Source of the DNA: Roseiarcus sp963758335
Lineage (GTDB): Bacteria > Pseudomonadota > Alphaproteobacteria > Rhizobiales > Beijerinckiaceae
Reading direction: 5' to 3'
Assembly: GCA_963758335.1 (NCBI GenBank)
Contig: CAVWVF010000001.1
Location: 1,116,001-1,180,000 of the forward strand
DNA length: 64,000 nt
Position numbers and translations under genes: made by a program. Below are positions 54,559 to 62,272 of this stretch, in pieces. The notes below the pieces were generated by a model. That model saw only the letters and a list, made by a program, of their open reading frames with translations, was not told the origin of the DNA and ran no database searches. How positions within the stretch are numbered: position 1 is the stretch's first letter; every line of letters begins with the position of its first letter.

Positions 54559-56084
54559 TCATCCGCTCGGCGCCGGCTGCAGGGAAAGGATGGCGGCGCG
54601 CGCGTCGCGGATCAGGTCGAGAGCGCCTGCCGAAAGTCGCACGATCAGCCGGCGCGCGTGGCGCACGACGCGGCCCGCCAGGGCGATCAGATGAAACCGC
54701 ATCGCCTTCATGCGCCGCGCCGCCCAATCGCCGCCGAGCACCAGACGCTTCATCATCGCGTTGAGATTGTGGGCGAGAACCATGCGAGAACCATGATCGC
54801 CCACCACGCCGCATTGGCCCCGAACAGCCCGCTCGGCAGCCGCCCGCCGGCGAGATCGTCCTTCATCACGGCGTGCGCTTCCTCGCTCTTGCCGCAGCGC
54901 TCGCGCTGCCAGCGGATCAGTTCGTCGCCCGCCAGCGTGCGGTTGGTGACGAGGCCGAACAGCTTGTAGCGGCCCAGCGTCGGAAAGCTCATCGTCGGGA
55001 AGGGCAATTGCTCGGCATCGCCGAGATCGAGTTCACCCAACGGCTCGCGGATCGCCAGAAAGCGGTAGTCCGGCGCCGTCTTGCTCATGCCCGCCCAGTT
55101 CGGCACGTAGCCGACTTCCGCCCATTGCTGGCCGGCGGCGTAGCGCTCGCCATCGACGATCCGATCGAGCGCCTGCCAGGCCGCCTCGGGCAGTTGCGCC
55201 ACCGCCTGCCTGAACTCCCCGGTCACGTCCGCCCCGATGGCGAATTCGATCACCCCGAAGCGCCGGTTCTTGCCCTCGGCGCAATACTTCAAAAGATCGT
55301 GCTGATAGGCGGCCGTATCCGAGCGCAGGTAAAGCTTCCTCACCCCGGCCGGAAGCAGGCGCGCCGCCTCTTCGAGAACGCGCAATTGCTCATGCCCCGC
55401 CGGCACGTTGCCGTCGCGGAACTCCGAATGCACGATCAGGCCCTGCTCGGCCCACCAGCTATTGAGCGGCTGATAGGCCTTGAAGTGCTTGTAGCAGTAC
55501 AGCGCCGCCCGCTTGTGCGTCTCAACGAGCGTGGCGTCCATGTCGAGCGTCGCCTGCGCCGCCGGATGCTGCGCCTGAACCGCCTGCAGAAGATCGCTGT
55601 TCACCCGCCACAGGCCCGCCACGCCCTCGCTCGACGCCGGGATGAACGCCCGTCCGGCTTCCCGCCGCGCCTCCTCGCCGGCATCGTGAAACCCCGTAAG
55701 CCAGCGGCCCGTCGCATGCGGCGAGGGCAGCGTGCGCGACCGCTGCCGCCGCCAGCGCCGCGCCTCGGCCCGCCGCTCCCGCCGACTGCGCCCGTGCGCG
55801 TCCGCCGCCCGCACCAGCCGGCACAGACCGCCGTCCGCCTCCAGCCGGTCGAGATCGTCGAGACCCTCGCCCCCGGCAAGGTTCAGCAACACCAGCGCCG
55901 ACACCATCTGCCGATCGCTCCAGCCTTGGCTGCCGCTCATCGCCACGTGGCGCGCCACCGATTGCTCCAGTCCGGCCGCGCGCCACAGCTCCAAATACAG
56001 GGGAAGCCCCGCAAGACCGGTCAGTCCCGCCTCGCCCGCCTCGCTTTCGTACTGGAACGGCAAGAGCCCCTGTGTCACCCTCAC
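54559..56084 (-). pseudogene. IS1380-family transposase, frameshifted near the C-terminus
   Basis: The first frame (443 codons from 56084) reads FQYESEAGEAGLTGLAGLPL, then LDMDATLVETHKRAALYCYK with the first catalytic Asp, LYLRSDTAAYQHDLLKYCAE with the second, and RCGKSEEAHAVMKDDLAGG with the Glu. It ends WAIMVLAWFSPT, whereas the true continuation VLAHNLNAMMKRLVLGGDW and the rest to 54559 lies in another frame. The shift is caused by an exact 11-bp tandem duplication (54773-54794). The catalytic triad remains before the break, so the truncated protein could keep some activity. Confidence 0.88.
54773..54794. repeat. exact 11-bp tandem duplication inside the IS1380 transposase
   Basis: GCGAGAACCAT occurs twice head to tail (54773-54783, 54784-54794). 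Removing one copy restores the frame through AIMVLAHNLNAMMK. It is the same kind of event as at 13448-13469 in an unrelated element. Confidence 0.92.
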
Positions 56085-56197
56085 TCACCTCGTTGGTGAT
56101 GGCGTTGATTCGCAAATCTCAGCCTATCTCACTGATCAATCAGGACCAACAGGGCACTTCACTTCCTTTGATGCGGAATCAGGGGCGAAGAAAAACT

Positions 56198-57604
56198 TCA
56201 GCTGTGGATTTCCCCCGATTCGCGCCGTCTGACGTGCATTTTCATGCCGCCGCGCGGCCGCAAGGTGACGCGCTGCTGCGGCATCACCGCATGTCCCGCC
56301 ACGAGCTCGAAGCGGAATGCGCGCAGGAGATTGGCGAGGATGATAATCGCCTCCTGAATCGCGAACGGCATGCCGATGCAAACGCGCGGACCTGCGCCGA
56401 AGGGAATATAGGCGAAACGGTCGATGCGCTCCCGCCGCTCGCCGAGGAATCGAGACGGATCGAAGGCGTCCGGGTTGTCCCACAGGCCGCGTCGGCGGTG
56501 CAGCACGTAGGGCGAGATCGCGACCACCGTTCCGGCCGGAATGCGCCTGCCGAGAATTTCGTCGTCTGCGATGGCCTGGCGAGCCAGCATGGCCGCCGGC
56601 GGATAAAGGCGCAGCGCCTCCTCGAACACGGCGCGCAGAACCTCGCATTGCTCGAAGGAGGCCGGCCGTCGCGGATTGAACACCCGCTCCGCTTCCTCCT
56701 CGGCGCGGGAGCGCCATTCGGGTGACTGCGACAGCAGATAAAGCGTCCAGGTGAGCCCGTTCGCGGTCGTCTCGTGACCGGCCATGATGAAGGTGACGAC
56801 GTTGGCGCGGATGCTGGCGTCGGTGAGGCCGAGGCCGGTTTCCGGGTCCTTGGCGGCGAGCAGCAGGGTCAGGAGATCGCGGGGCGCCTCGTCGCCCCGG
56901 TCGAGAAGCGCCTTGCGCCTCGCGATGATGGCGTCGACAGCCTGGTTGAAAAACTCGAGCGCAGGACGACCGCGCATTCGTCCAAAGCGCGGCAAGAAGG
57001 CGGGCGCGCCGATCAGATCGAGCGGATCCAGTCGTCCGAAGCTGTCGAAGTAGCTCGTCACCGCGCGCTGGAATTCGCTCGGCTCTCGTCCGAGCCCCTG
57101 CGAGAACAAGGTCTGCTCCAAGACCTCGAGCGCCATGCGCGACGTCAGTTCGCCGACGTCCGCCACGGCGCCGTCGCGGCGATGGCCGAGTCGCTCGACC
57201 GTCGCCTCGGTGACCCTTTGCACAGCGGGCGCGAATTCGGCGACCTGGCGCGGCGCAAACAAGGGCGCGAGCGAGCGGCGCTGCAGCCGCCACAACTCGC
57301 CCTCGGCGGTCAGCAGGCCGTCGCCGAGGCCCGGGTTCAGGATCTTGAGCTGAAGGTCGTCCTTGCGGTAGTTGGCCGGGTTGTCGAGGAAGACGCGTCG
57401 GACTGCGGCCGGATCATGGGCGGCGGCGCGCAGACCGAGGATCGAGCGCCCGATCGAGAATGGCCGCTCGAAATCCGCCTTGCCCCAGATTTCGAGCGGA
57501 TTGCGCCTGAGGGTGAGAATCATCGACAGCGCGCCGAGCGGCCGTTCCGACCGTCGCGGATAGGGGGGAACAAAGGGCCGTGTTTCGTAAATCCCCACCG
57601 ACAT
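56198..57604 (-). CDS. cytochrome P450
   Basis: A 468-residue soluble P450. The I-helix oxygen-activation motif is FIMAGHETTANGLTW. The K-helix ExxR is in VFEEALRLYPPAAML, the PERF-like segment is DAFDPSRFLGERRER, and the haem loop is FGAGPRVCIGMPFA with the axial Cys. The sequence resembles the CYP family with long-chain or fatty-acid-type substrates (AGHETT and LYPP), but the substrate is not determined. No ferredoxin or reductase gene is adjacent, so redox partners must come from elsewhere. The ATG at 57604 is chosen at SVGIYETRPFVPPYP; longer in-frame starts lack family similarity. Its 3' end once lay directly beside the adhesin relic. Confidence 0.92.
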   Translation of the reverse strand: MSVGIYETRPFVPPYPRRSERPLGALSMILTLRRNPLEIWGKADFERPFSIGRSILGLRAAAHDPAAVRRVFLDNPANYRKDDLQLKILNPGLGDGLLTAEGELWRLQRRSLAPLFAPRQVAEFAPAVQRVTEATVERLGHRRDGAVADVGELTSRMALEVLEQTLFSQGLGREPSEFQRAVTSYFDSFGRLDPLDLIGAPAFLPRFGRMRGRPALEFFNQAVDAIIARRKALLDRGDEAPRDLLTLLLAAKDPETGLGLTDASIRANVVTFIMAGHETTANGLTWTLYLLSQSPEWRSRAEEEAERVFNPRRPASFEQCEVLRAVFEEALRLYPPAAMLARQAIADDEILGRRIPAGTVVAISPYVLHRRRGLWDNPDAFDPSRFLGERRERIDRFAYIPFGAGPRVCIGMPFAIQEAIIILANLLRAFRFELVAGHAVMPQQRVTLRPRGGMKMHVRRRESGEIHS

Positions 57605-57698
57605 CGAAATCGCCTCAGCCAGTCGCTCGCCGGCCGAATCTAGGCAGCCGCGCGCCGCCGCGACAGGGGCGGCAGCCTTTTTCTTTCGGCCCGAAAGG

Positions 57699-58304
57699 CT
57701 AGAAAGCCGTTCTCTGACGCATGGCGGCGGCAAGCGTGCCGTCGTCGAGGTAGTCCAGCTCCCCCCCGACCGGAACGCCGTGAGCGAGGCGCGTCACCCT
57801 GACCGGATAGTCGGCGAGACAATCGACGATGTAATGCGCCGTCGTCTGGCCGTCGACGGTGGCGTTGACGGCGAGGATGACCTCGGCGACGCCGCCGGCG
57901 GCGACTCGATCCACGAGAGACGTCAGGTTGAGGTCGGCGGGGCCGACCCCGTCGAGCGGCGAAAGGACGCCGCCGAGGACGTGGTAGCGCGCCCTGAGGG
58001 CGCCGGCCCGCTCCAGCGCCCAAAGATCGCCGACCGTTTCCACGACCACGATGGTCGAGGGATCGCGCTGATTGTCCGAGCAGATCGTGCAGGGATCGCG
58101 CGAATCGACCGAACCGCAGATCGAGCAGGCGACGACGCGCTCTTCGGCGATCCGCATCGCCTCGGCGAGAGGCTGAAGCAGCGTCTCCCGCTTGCGGATG
58201 AGATGCAGCGCTGCCCGGCGGGCCGAGCGCGGGCCGAGGCCCGGCAGACGCGCCAGCAGCTGGATCAGCCGTTCGATTTCCGGCCCGGCGACGTTCGACG
58301 ACAT
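57699..58304 (-). CDS. recR: recombination mediator protein RecR
   Basis: A 201-residue DNA-repair protein that, with RecO and RecF, loads RecA onto gapped DNA. LPGLGPRSARRAALHLI is the helix-hairpin-helix. CSICGSVDSRDPCTIC is the four-Cys zinc finger, followed by the Toprim domain (IVVVETVGDLWALERAGALR) and the C-terminal TRLAHGVPVGGELDYLDDGT. All canonical. The start ATG directly follows the ybaB stop. It is last gene of the dnaX-ybaB-recR operon. Confidence 0.97.
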   Translation of the reverse strand: MSSNVAGPEIERLIQLLARLPGLGPRSARRAALHLIRKRETLLQPLAEAMRIAEERVVACSICGSVDSRDPCTICSDNQRDPSTIVVVETVGDLWALERAGALRARYHVLGGVLSPLDGVGPADLNLTSLVDRVAAGGVAEVILAVNATVDGQTTAHYIVDCLADYPVRVTRLAHGVPVGGELDYLDDGTLAAAMRQRTAF

Positions 58305-58625
58305 TCAGAGCGGCAGTTTCAATCCCGGCGGCAGCGGCAGCCCCGCGGTCAGCGACTGCATCTTTTCCGCCGCGGCGCGCTCGGCCTTGCCCTTGGCCTC
58401 GGCGAAGGCGGCGATGATGAGGTCTTCCAGGACCTCCTTGTCCGACGGCGTCATCAGCGACGGATCGATCTCGACGCCCTTGAGCTCGCCTTTGGCGGTC
58501 ATGGTGATGCGGACCATGCCGCCGCCCGACCGGCCTTCGACCTCGACGCGCCCGAGCTCCTCCTGCGCCTCCTGCAGCTTGGCCTGCACTTCCTGCGCTT
58601 TCTTCATCATGTCCATGATGTCCAT
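58305..58625 (-). CDS. ybaB: YbaB/EbfC nucleoid-associated protein
   Basis: A 106-residue dimeric DNA-binding protein. MMKKAQEVQAKLQEAQEELG is the N-terminal helix, followed by the beta-sheet GGGMVRITMTAKGELKGVEI and the end DLIIAAFAEAKGKAE. The start at 58625 fits MDIMDMMKKA; several ATG codons cluster there. It sits between dnaX and recR as in most proteobacteria. It is thought to help organise the nucleoid and assist RecR-linked processes. Confidence 0.95.
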   Translation of the reverse strand: MDIMDMMKKAQEVQAKLQEAQEELGRVEVEGRSGGGMVRITMTAKGELKGVEIDPSLMTPSDKEVLEDLIIAAFAEAKGKAERAAAEKMQSLTAGLPLPPGLKLPL

Positions 58626-58642
58626 GGCGGACCTCTCCTCGT

Positions 58643-60439
58643 TCAAAGGTCGTCGTCGACCGAATCGGAATCGGAGTAGCCGACGTCGTCGTCTGCTTGT
58701 GACGACGACGAGGCCGGCGCCGCAGCGGTTTCCGGCGCGCGCACCTCGACAATGCGCGCGCCCTTGAAGCGCTCGAGCACTTTGCGCACCACCGGATGGG
58801 ACGCTGCGCCGGTCGTCCGTTCGGCTTCGCGAGCGGTCTGCGCTTCGCGAAGGGTCGGCGCGGTCGAGCCCGGCGCAAGCCCCACCATCCACCGTTCGCC
58901 GGTCCATTCCTGCAGGCGTTTGGCGAGCGTCTGCGCGAGGCCGGGCGAAGCGCCCTCGGCCAGGGAAAAGGCGATGCTGCCCTCATCGAACCGGTCGAGC
59001 CGCACGTCCCGTTCGAGGGCCTGGACGAGCTGGATGTCGCGCTTTTCCCGCGCCAGACCGACAACGTCCGCGAACCGCGCGAGCCGGACCTTCGCGGCGG
59101 GGGGCGTTGCGGGCGCAGGCGGGCTCTCGGCGAGAACGCGCTCCGCCGCCGCGCCCGCGGCGCTCACGCTTCCGCGCGGACCCCCTCCGCCGGCGGGAGG
59201 AAGCGGCGGGGCGTGACGCGGCGCATAGTCGGTCGTCTCGGCGAGCTTGCGCAGCGCCTCCTCGGGGGTCGGCAGATCGGAGGCGTAGGCGAGGCGGATC
59301 AGCGCCATTTCGGCGGATGCGAGCGGGCGCGGCGAATCGTTCACGTCGTCGAAGCCATGAAGCAGAATCTGCCAGGCCCGCGTCAGCGCGCCGATCGTGA
59401 GCTGGCGCGCGAATTCGCGGCCCTTCTCGCGCTGGCTTTCGCCGATCGTCGCGTCGTCGGGCGCATCGGGAGCGATCTTGACCTGCGTGACGTAGTGGCA
59501 GACCTCGGCGAGTTCGAGGAGGATGTCGGCCGGATCCGCGCCGGCGTGATAGAGCGCGCGCATCAGTTCGAGCGCTTCCGCGATTTCGCCCTTCATCGCG
59601 CGCTCGAACAGGGTCACAACCTCGCCCCGGTCGGAGAGGCCGAGCATGTCGCGGACCGCGAGCGCGGTCACGCCGCGGGGGTCGCCGTAGGCGATGCCCT
59701 GATCGAGCAGCGAGAGCGCGTCGCGCACCGAGCCCTCGGCGACGCGGGCGATGACGGCGAGCGCCTCCGGCTCCGCAGAAACCCCCTCGAGGCCGCAGAT
59801 TTTCTGAAGATGTTTGATCATGAGGCCCGACTCGATCCGCTTGAGGTCGAAGCGGATGCAGCGCGAGCGTACCGTGATCGGCACCTTCTCGATCTCGGTC
59901 GTGGCGAACAGGAACTTGACGTGCTCGGGCGGCTCTTCCAGCGTCTTCAGGAGCGCGTTGAAGGCCTGCTTCGACAGCATGTGCACTTCGTCGATGATGT
60001 AGACCTTTGTACGCGCCGAGACGGGGCGGTAGCGGGCGTTCTCGATGATCTCCCGCACGTCGTCGACGCCGGTGTGGGAGGCGGCGTCCATCTCGATCAC
60101 GTCGACATGGCGCGAATCCATGATCGCCTGGCAGTGCACGCCGAGCTCGGGCAGGTCGACGCTGGGCGCATCGATCTTGTCCGGGACGCTGTAGTTCAGG
60201 GCGCGGGCGAGAATGCGCGCGGTCGTCGTCTTGCCGGTGCCGCGCACGCCGGTGAAAATATAGGCCTGGTGGATGCGGCCCGCGGCGAAGGAATTGGCGA
60301 TCGTCCGGACCATCGCCTCCTGGCCGATGAGGTCCTCGAAGCGCTGCGGCCGGTATTTTCGCGCCAGGACCCGATAGGGCGAGGGGAGAGGCGCGGGCGA
60401 AGCAGCCGGCGCTTCGCCGGAAAACAGCGAATCGCTCAT
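58643..60439 (-). CDS. dnaX: DNA polymerase III subunits gamma/tau
   Basis: A 598-residue clamp-loader ATPase. RVLARKYRPQRFEDLIGQEA starts the AAA+ domain. Walker A is GVRGTGKTTTARI, Walker B KVYIIDEVHMLSKQAFNALL, the Arg finger SRC is in VPITVRSRCIRFDL, and sensor 2 is GSVRDALSLLDQGIAYGD. The C-terminal tau part is Pro/Ala-rich, with an acidic tail (about residues 580-598). Two of the four zinc-binding Cys positions normally found after Walker A are not apparent, as in other alphaproteobacteria. GGGGAGG lies seven bases before the ATG. Ffs is just upstream. Confidence 0.96.
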   Translation of the reverse strand: MSDSLFSGEAPAASPAPLPSPYRVLARKYRPQRFEDLIGQEAMVRTIANSFAAGRIHQAYIFTGVRGTGKTTTARILARALNYSVPDKIDAPSVDLPELGVHCQAIMDSRHVDVIEMDAASHTGVDDVREIIENARYRPVSARTKVYIIDEVHMLSKQAFNALLKTLEEPPEHVKFLFATTEIEKVPITVRSRCIRFDLKRIESGLMIKHLQKICGLEGVSAEPEALAVIARVAEGSVRDALSLLDQGIAYGDPRGVTALAVRDMLGLSDRGEVVTLFERAMKGEIAEALELMRALYHAGADPADILLELAEVCHYVTQVKIAPDAPDDATIGESQREKGREFARQLTIGALTRAWQILLHGFDDVNDSPRPLASAEMALIRLAYASDLPTPEEALRKLAETTDYAPRHAPPLPPAGGGGPRGSVSAAGAAAERVLAESPPAPATPPAAKVRLARFADVVGLAREKRDIQLVQALERDVRLDRFDEGSIAFSLAEGASPGLAQTLAKRLQEWTGERWMVGLAPGSTAPTLREAQTAREAERTTGAASHPVVRKVLERFKGARIVEVRAPETAAAPASSSSQADDDVGYSDSDSVDDDL

Positions 60440-60485
60440 CGCCCGCCTCCCCGGGGTCCGAGGCGACGGCCGACGCCAGCCCTCA

Positions 60486-60610
60486 TCCTGAGGAGCGCCG
60501 CAGGCGCGTCTCGAAGGACGCTCGCTGGCCGCCCTCTTAACCGTCCTTCGTCCTGAGGAGCGCCGCAGGCGCGTCTCGAAGGACGCTCGCTTCGCGAGCT
60601 CCTCAGGACG
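60486..60610. repeat. REP-like elements, 41-bp direct repeat and hairpin
   Basis: A 41-bp sequence starting TCCTGAGGAGCGCCGCAGGC occurs twice without mismatch (60486-60526 and 60551-60591). The second copy is completed by a 13-bp inverted arm: CGTCCTGAGGAGC (60549-60561) with GCTCCTCAGGACG (60598-60610). It is a typical rhizobial REP hairpin between dnaX and ffs. Confidence 0.8.
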
Positions 60611-60684
60611 AGGGCTTGCCCTGGGGCTCCGCGCAATGACGCGTTCATTCGTTCGGCGGTCGGGGCGAAAGAGAAGGGCGAAGG

Positions 60685-60781
60685 TGGGAGGTTGGACAAA
60701 GACCCGCCCTGTCTCGTTAGGGCTGCTTCCTTCCGGACCTGACCCGGTTGGCGAGCGGTACGTCCTTCGCCAACCTCCCGC
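60685..60781 (-). ncRNA. ffs: signal recognition particle RNA (small, bacterial 4.5S type)
   Basis: Read on the minus strand, GGTCAGGTCCGGAAGGAAGC then AGCCCTAA is the conserved domain IV tip that binds Ffh. The ends pair as GGGAGGTTGG with CCAACCTCCC (+ strand 60686-60695 and 60770-60779), giving a single hairpin of about 97 nt. It is next to dnaX as in many alphaproteobacteria. Ends are accurate to a few bases. Confidence 0.95.
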
Positions 60782-60833
60782 CCCTCATGTGGACCATCGC
60801 GCCTCCGGGCGCAAGCCCCGAGGTTCCTCACCC

Positions 60834-62086
60834 CAGGGCAATCGACTGAAAATTCGCGTGACAAATGGACGACGAGCTGAATCTGTCGTGATCCTCTGAT
60901 TCGGGCGGAGGATGGGTCGATGACGGAAGGGGACGCGGCTGCCGGGGCGGTGAGGGAGACGACGGTTTTTCTGTCGTATTTCGAGGCCTTGCCGGACTAC
61001 CGGCAGAAGGGGAAGGTCGCCTATCCGCTCGACGAGGTGCTGCTTTTGATGCTGGCGGCGACGCTGGCGGGGGCGGAGACGGTGGCCGACATTGCGCGCT
61101 TCGGCCGGGCCAAGCTTTCGTTCCTGCAGCGCTTTCGACGCTTCGCCAACGGCACGCCCTCGCACGACCAGCTGGGCATCATCCTCGCCCGGCTCGACCC
61201 GGTCGCGTTCCAGCGCTGTTTCGTAGCGTGGGCGGCGGCGCTGACGAAGACGTCGGCCGAAGTGATCGCCATCGACGGCAAAACGGTGCGGCGCTCCTAC
61301 CAGAAGAAAGGGGGCGAAGAGCCCATTCATGTCGTCTCGGCCTTCGCCGCGCGCCAGCGCATGGTGCTCGGGCAGGTCAAGGTCGGCGAAAAGTCCAACG
61401 AGATCGTCGCCATTCCCGCGCTGCTCGAGCTGTTGGCCATCGAGGGCGCGGTGGTGACCGTCGACGCCATGGGCTGCCAGCGCGAAATCGCGCAGACAAT
61501 CATCGACAAGAAGGCCGATTACATCCTCGCGCTGAAGGGCAACCAGGGCACGCTGCGCGACGACGTCGAGCTGTTCGCCCGCGAGCAGAAGGCGGTGGCG
61601 TTCAAGGATACGTCGGTCAGCCGGGACACGACCGTCGACGGCGACCACGGCCGCATCGAGACCCGGACGGTCACCGTCTTCCACGATATCGGCTGGCTGC
61701 AGGACAACCACCAATGGCCGGGCCTGAAGTCGGTCGTCATGATCGAGAGCGAACGGGAAACCGATGGCAAGGTCGAAGCCGAGACGCGCTTCTACATCAC
61801 CTCGCTCGCCTTGCTCGCCAACGCCCTGGGACCGATGATCCGCAGTCATTGGATGGTCGAAAACGGCCTCCACTGGGTGCTCGACATGATCTTCCGCGAC
61901 GACGAATGCCGCGTGCGAACCGACAACGCCCCCTTCAACCTCGCCATCGTCAAGCACAGCGCCCTCAACGTGCTGAGAACCCGCAAAAGCAAGGATTCGC
62001 TGCGCATGCGCCGCAAAGTCGCCGCATGGGACGAAAACGCCCTCGCCGCCTACATCGCCGCATAAAACGTTCAGTCGATTCCCCTG
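60834..62086 (+). mobile_element. ISAs1-family insertion sequence, apparently intact
   Basis: A 1,253-bp element with terminal inverted repeats CAGGGCAATCGACTGAA (60834-60850) and the inverse of CAGGGGAATCGACTGAA (62070-62086), one mismatch. A 10-bp target duplication TTCCTCACCC flanks it exactly (60824-60833, 62087-62096). It carries one full-length transposase. It inserted just upstream of ffs (5' end about 60781), so it may affect the ffs promoter. Confidence 0.95.
60920..62065 (+). CDS. ISAs1-family transposase
   Basis: A 381-residue DDE transposase. The N-terminal part holds LSYFEALPDYRQKGKVAYPL. AEVIAIDGKTVRRSY supplies the first catalytic Asp, GAVVTVDAMGCQREIAQTII the second, and IRSHWMVENGLHWVLDMIFR the Glu (W-x-x-E). 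IILALKGNQ-type and RRKVAAWDENALAAYI segments are family typical. The frame is intact and the IS ends are clean, so this element could be active. Confidence 0.95.
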   Translation: MTEGDAAAGAVRETTVFLSYFEALPDYRQKGKVAYPLDEVLLLMLAATLAGAETVADIARFGRAKLSFLQRFRRFANGTPSHDQLGIILARLDPVAFQRCFVAWAAALTKTSAEVIAIDGKTVRRSYQKKGGEEPIHVVSAFAARQRMVLGQVKVGEKSNEIVAIPALLELLAIEGAVVTVDAMGCQREIAQTIIDKKADYILALKGNQGTLRDDVELFAREQKAVAFKDTSVSRDTTVDGDHGRIETRTVTVFHDIGWLQDNHQWPGLKSVVMIESERETDGKVEAETRFYITSLALLANALGPMIRSHWMVENGLHWVLDMIFRDDECRVRTDNAPFNLAIVKHSALNVLRTRKSKDSLRMRRKVAAWDENALAAYIAA

Positions 62087-62096
62087 TTCCTCACCC

Positions 62097-62272
62097 GCGA
62101 AGCGGGGGGGACCACCCGAAGCGTGGGGGAGGGGTGCGGCCGAATGGCCCGGGCGCAGGGACAAATTCCCTGCATGCAGGGAAAAAAGCAGGGAACTTCT
62201 TCGCTTTCGGCCGAAACCGCCAAAATTCGCGCGAAAAAAAGCCATGGATTCCAGGACCTAGCGGCCATATTC
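62097..62272. other. gap between ISAs1 and IS66 copy 2
   Basis: No gene. It contains an 18-bp perfect palindrome TTCCCTGCATGCAGGGAA (62166-62183), followed by another GCAGGGAAC. This echoes the CCCTG-based 21-bp units at 22930. Confidence 0.5.

Larger units (their letters stand above)
54335..56176 (-). mobile_element. IS1380-family insertion sequence
   Basis: The ends are CCGCATCTAATTCGTGAGC on the left and the inverse of CCGCATCAAAGGAAGTGAAG on the right, similar in the CCGCATC tip and a following GTGA. The 4-bp AATC flanks both sides (54331-54334 and 56177-56180), the target duplication expected for IS1380. It separates the P450 gene from the adhesin relic. Rejoining the flanks puts the adhesin frame about 35 bp after the P450 stop. 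Its transposase carries an 11-bp duplication. Confidence 0.88.
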
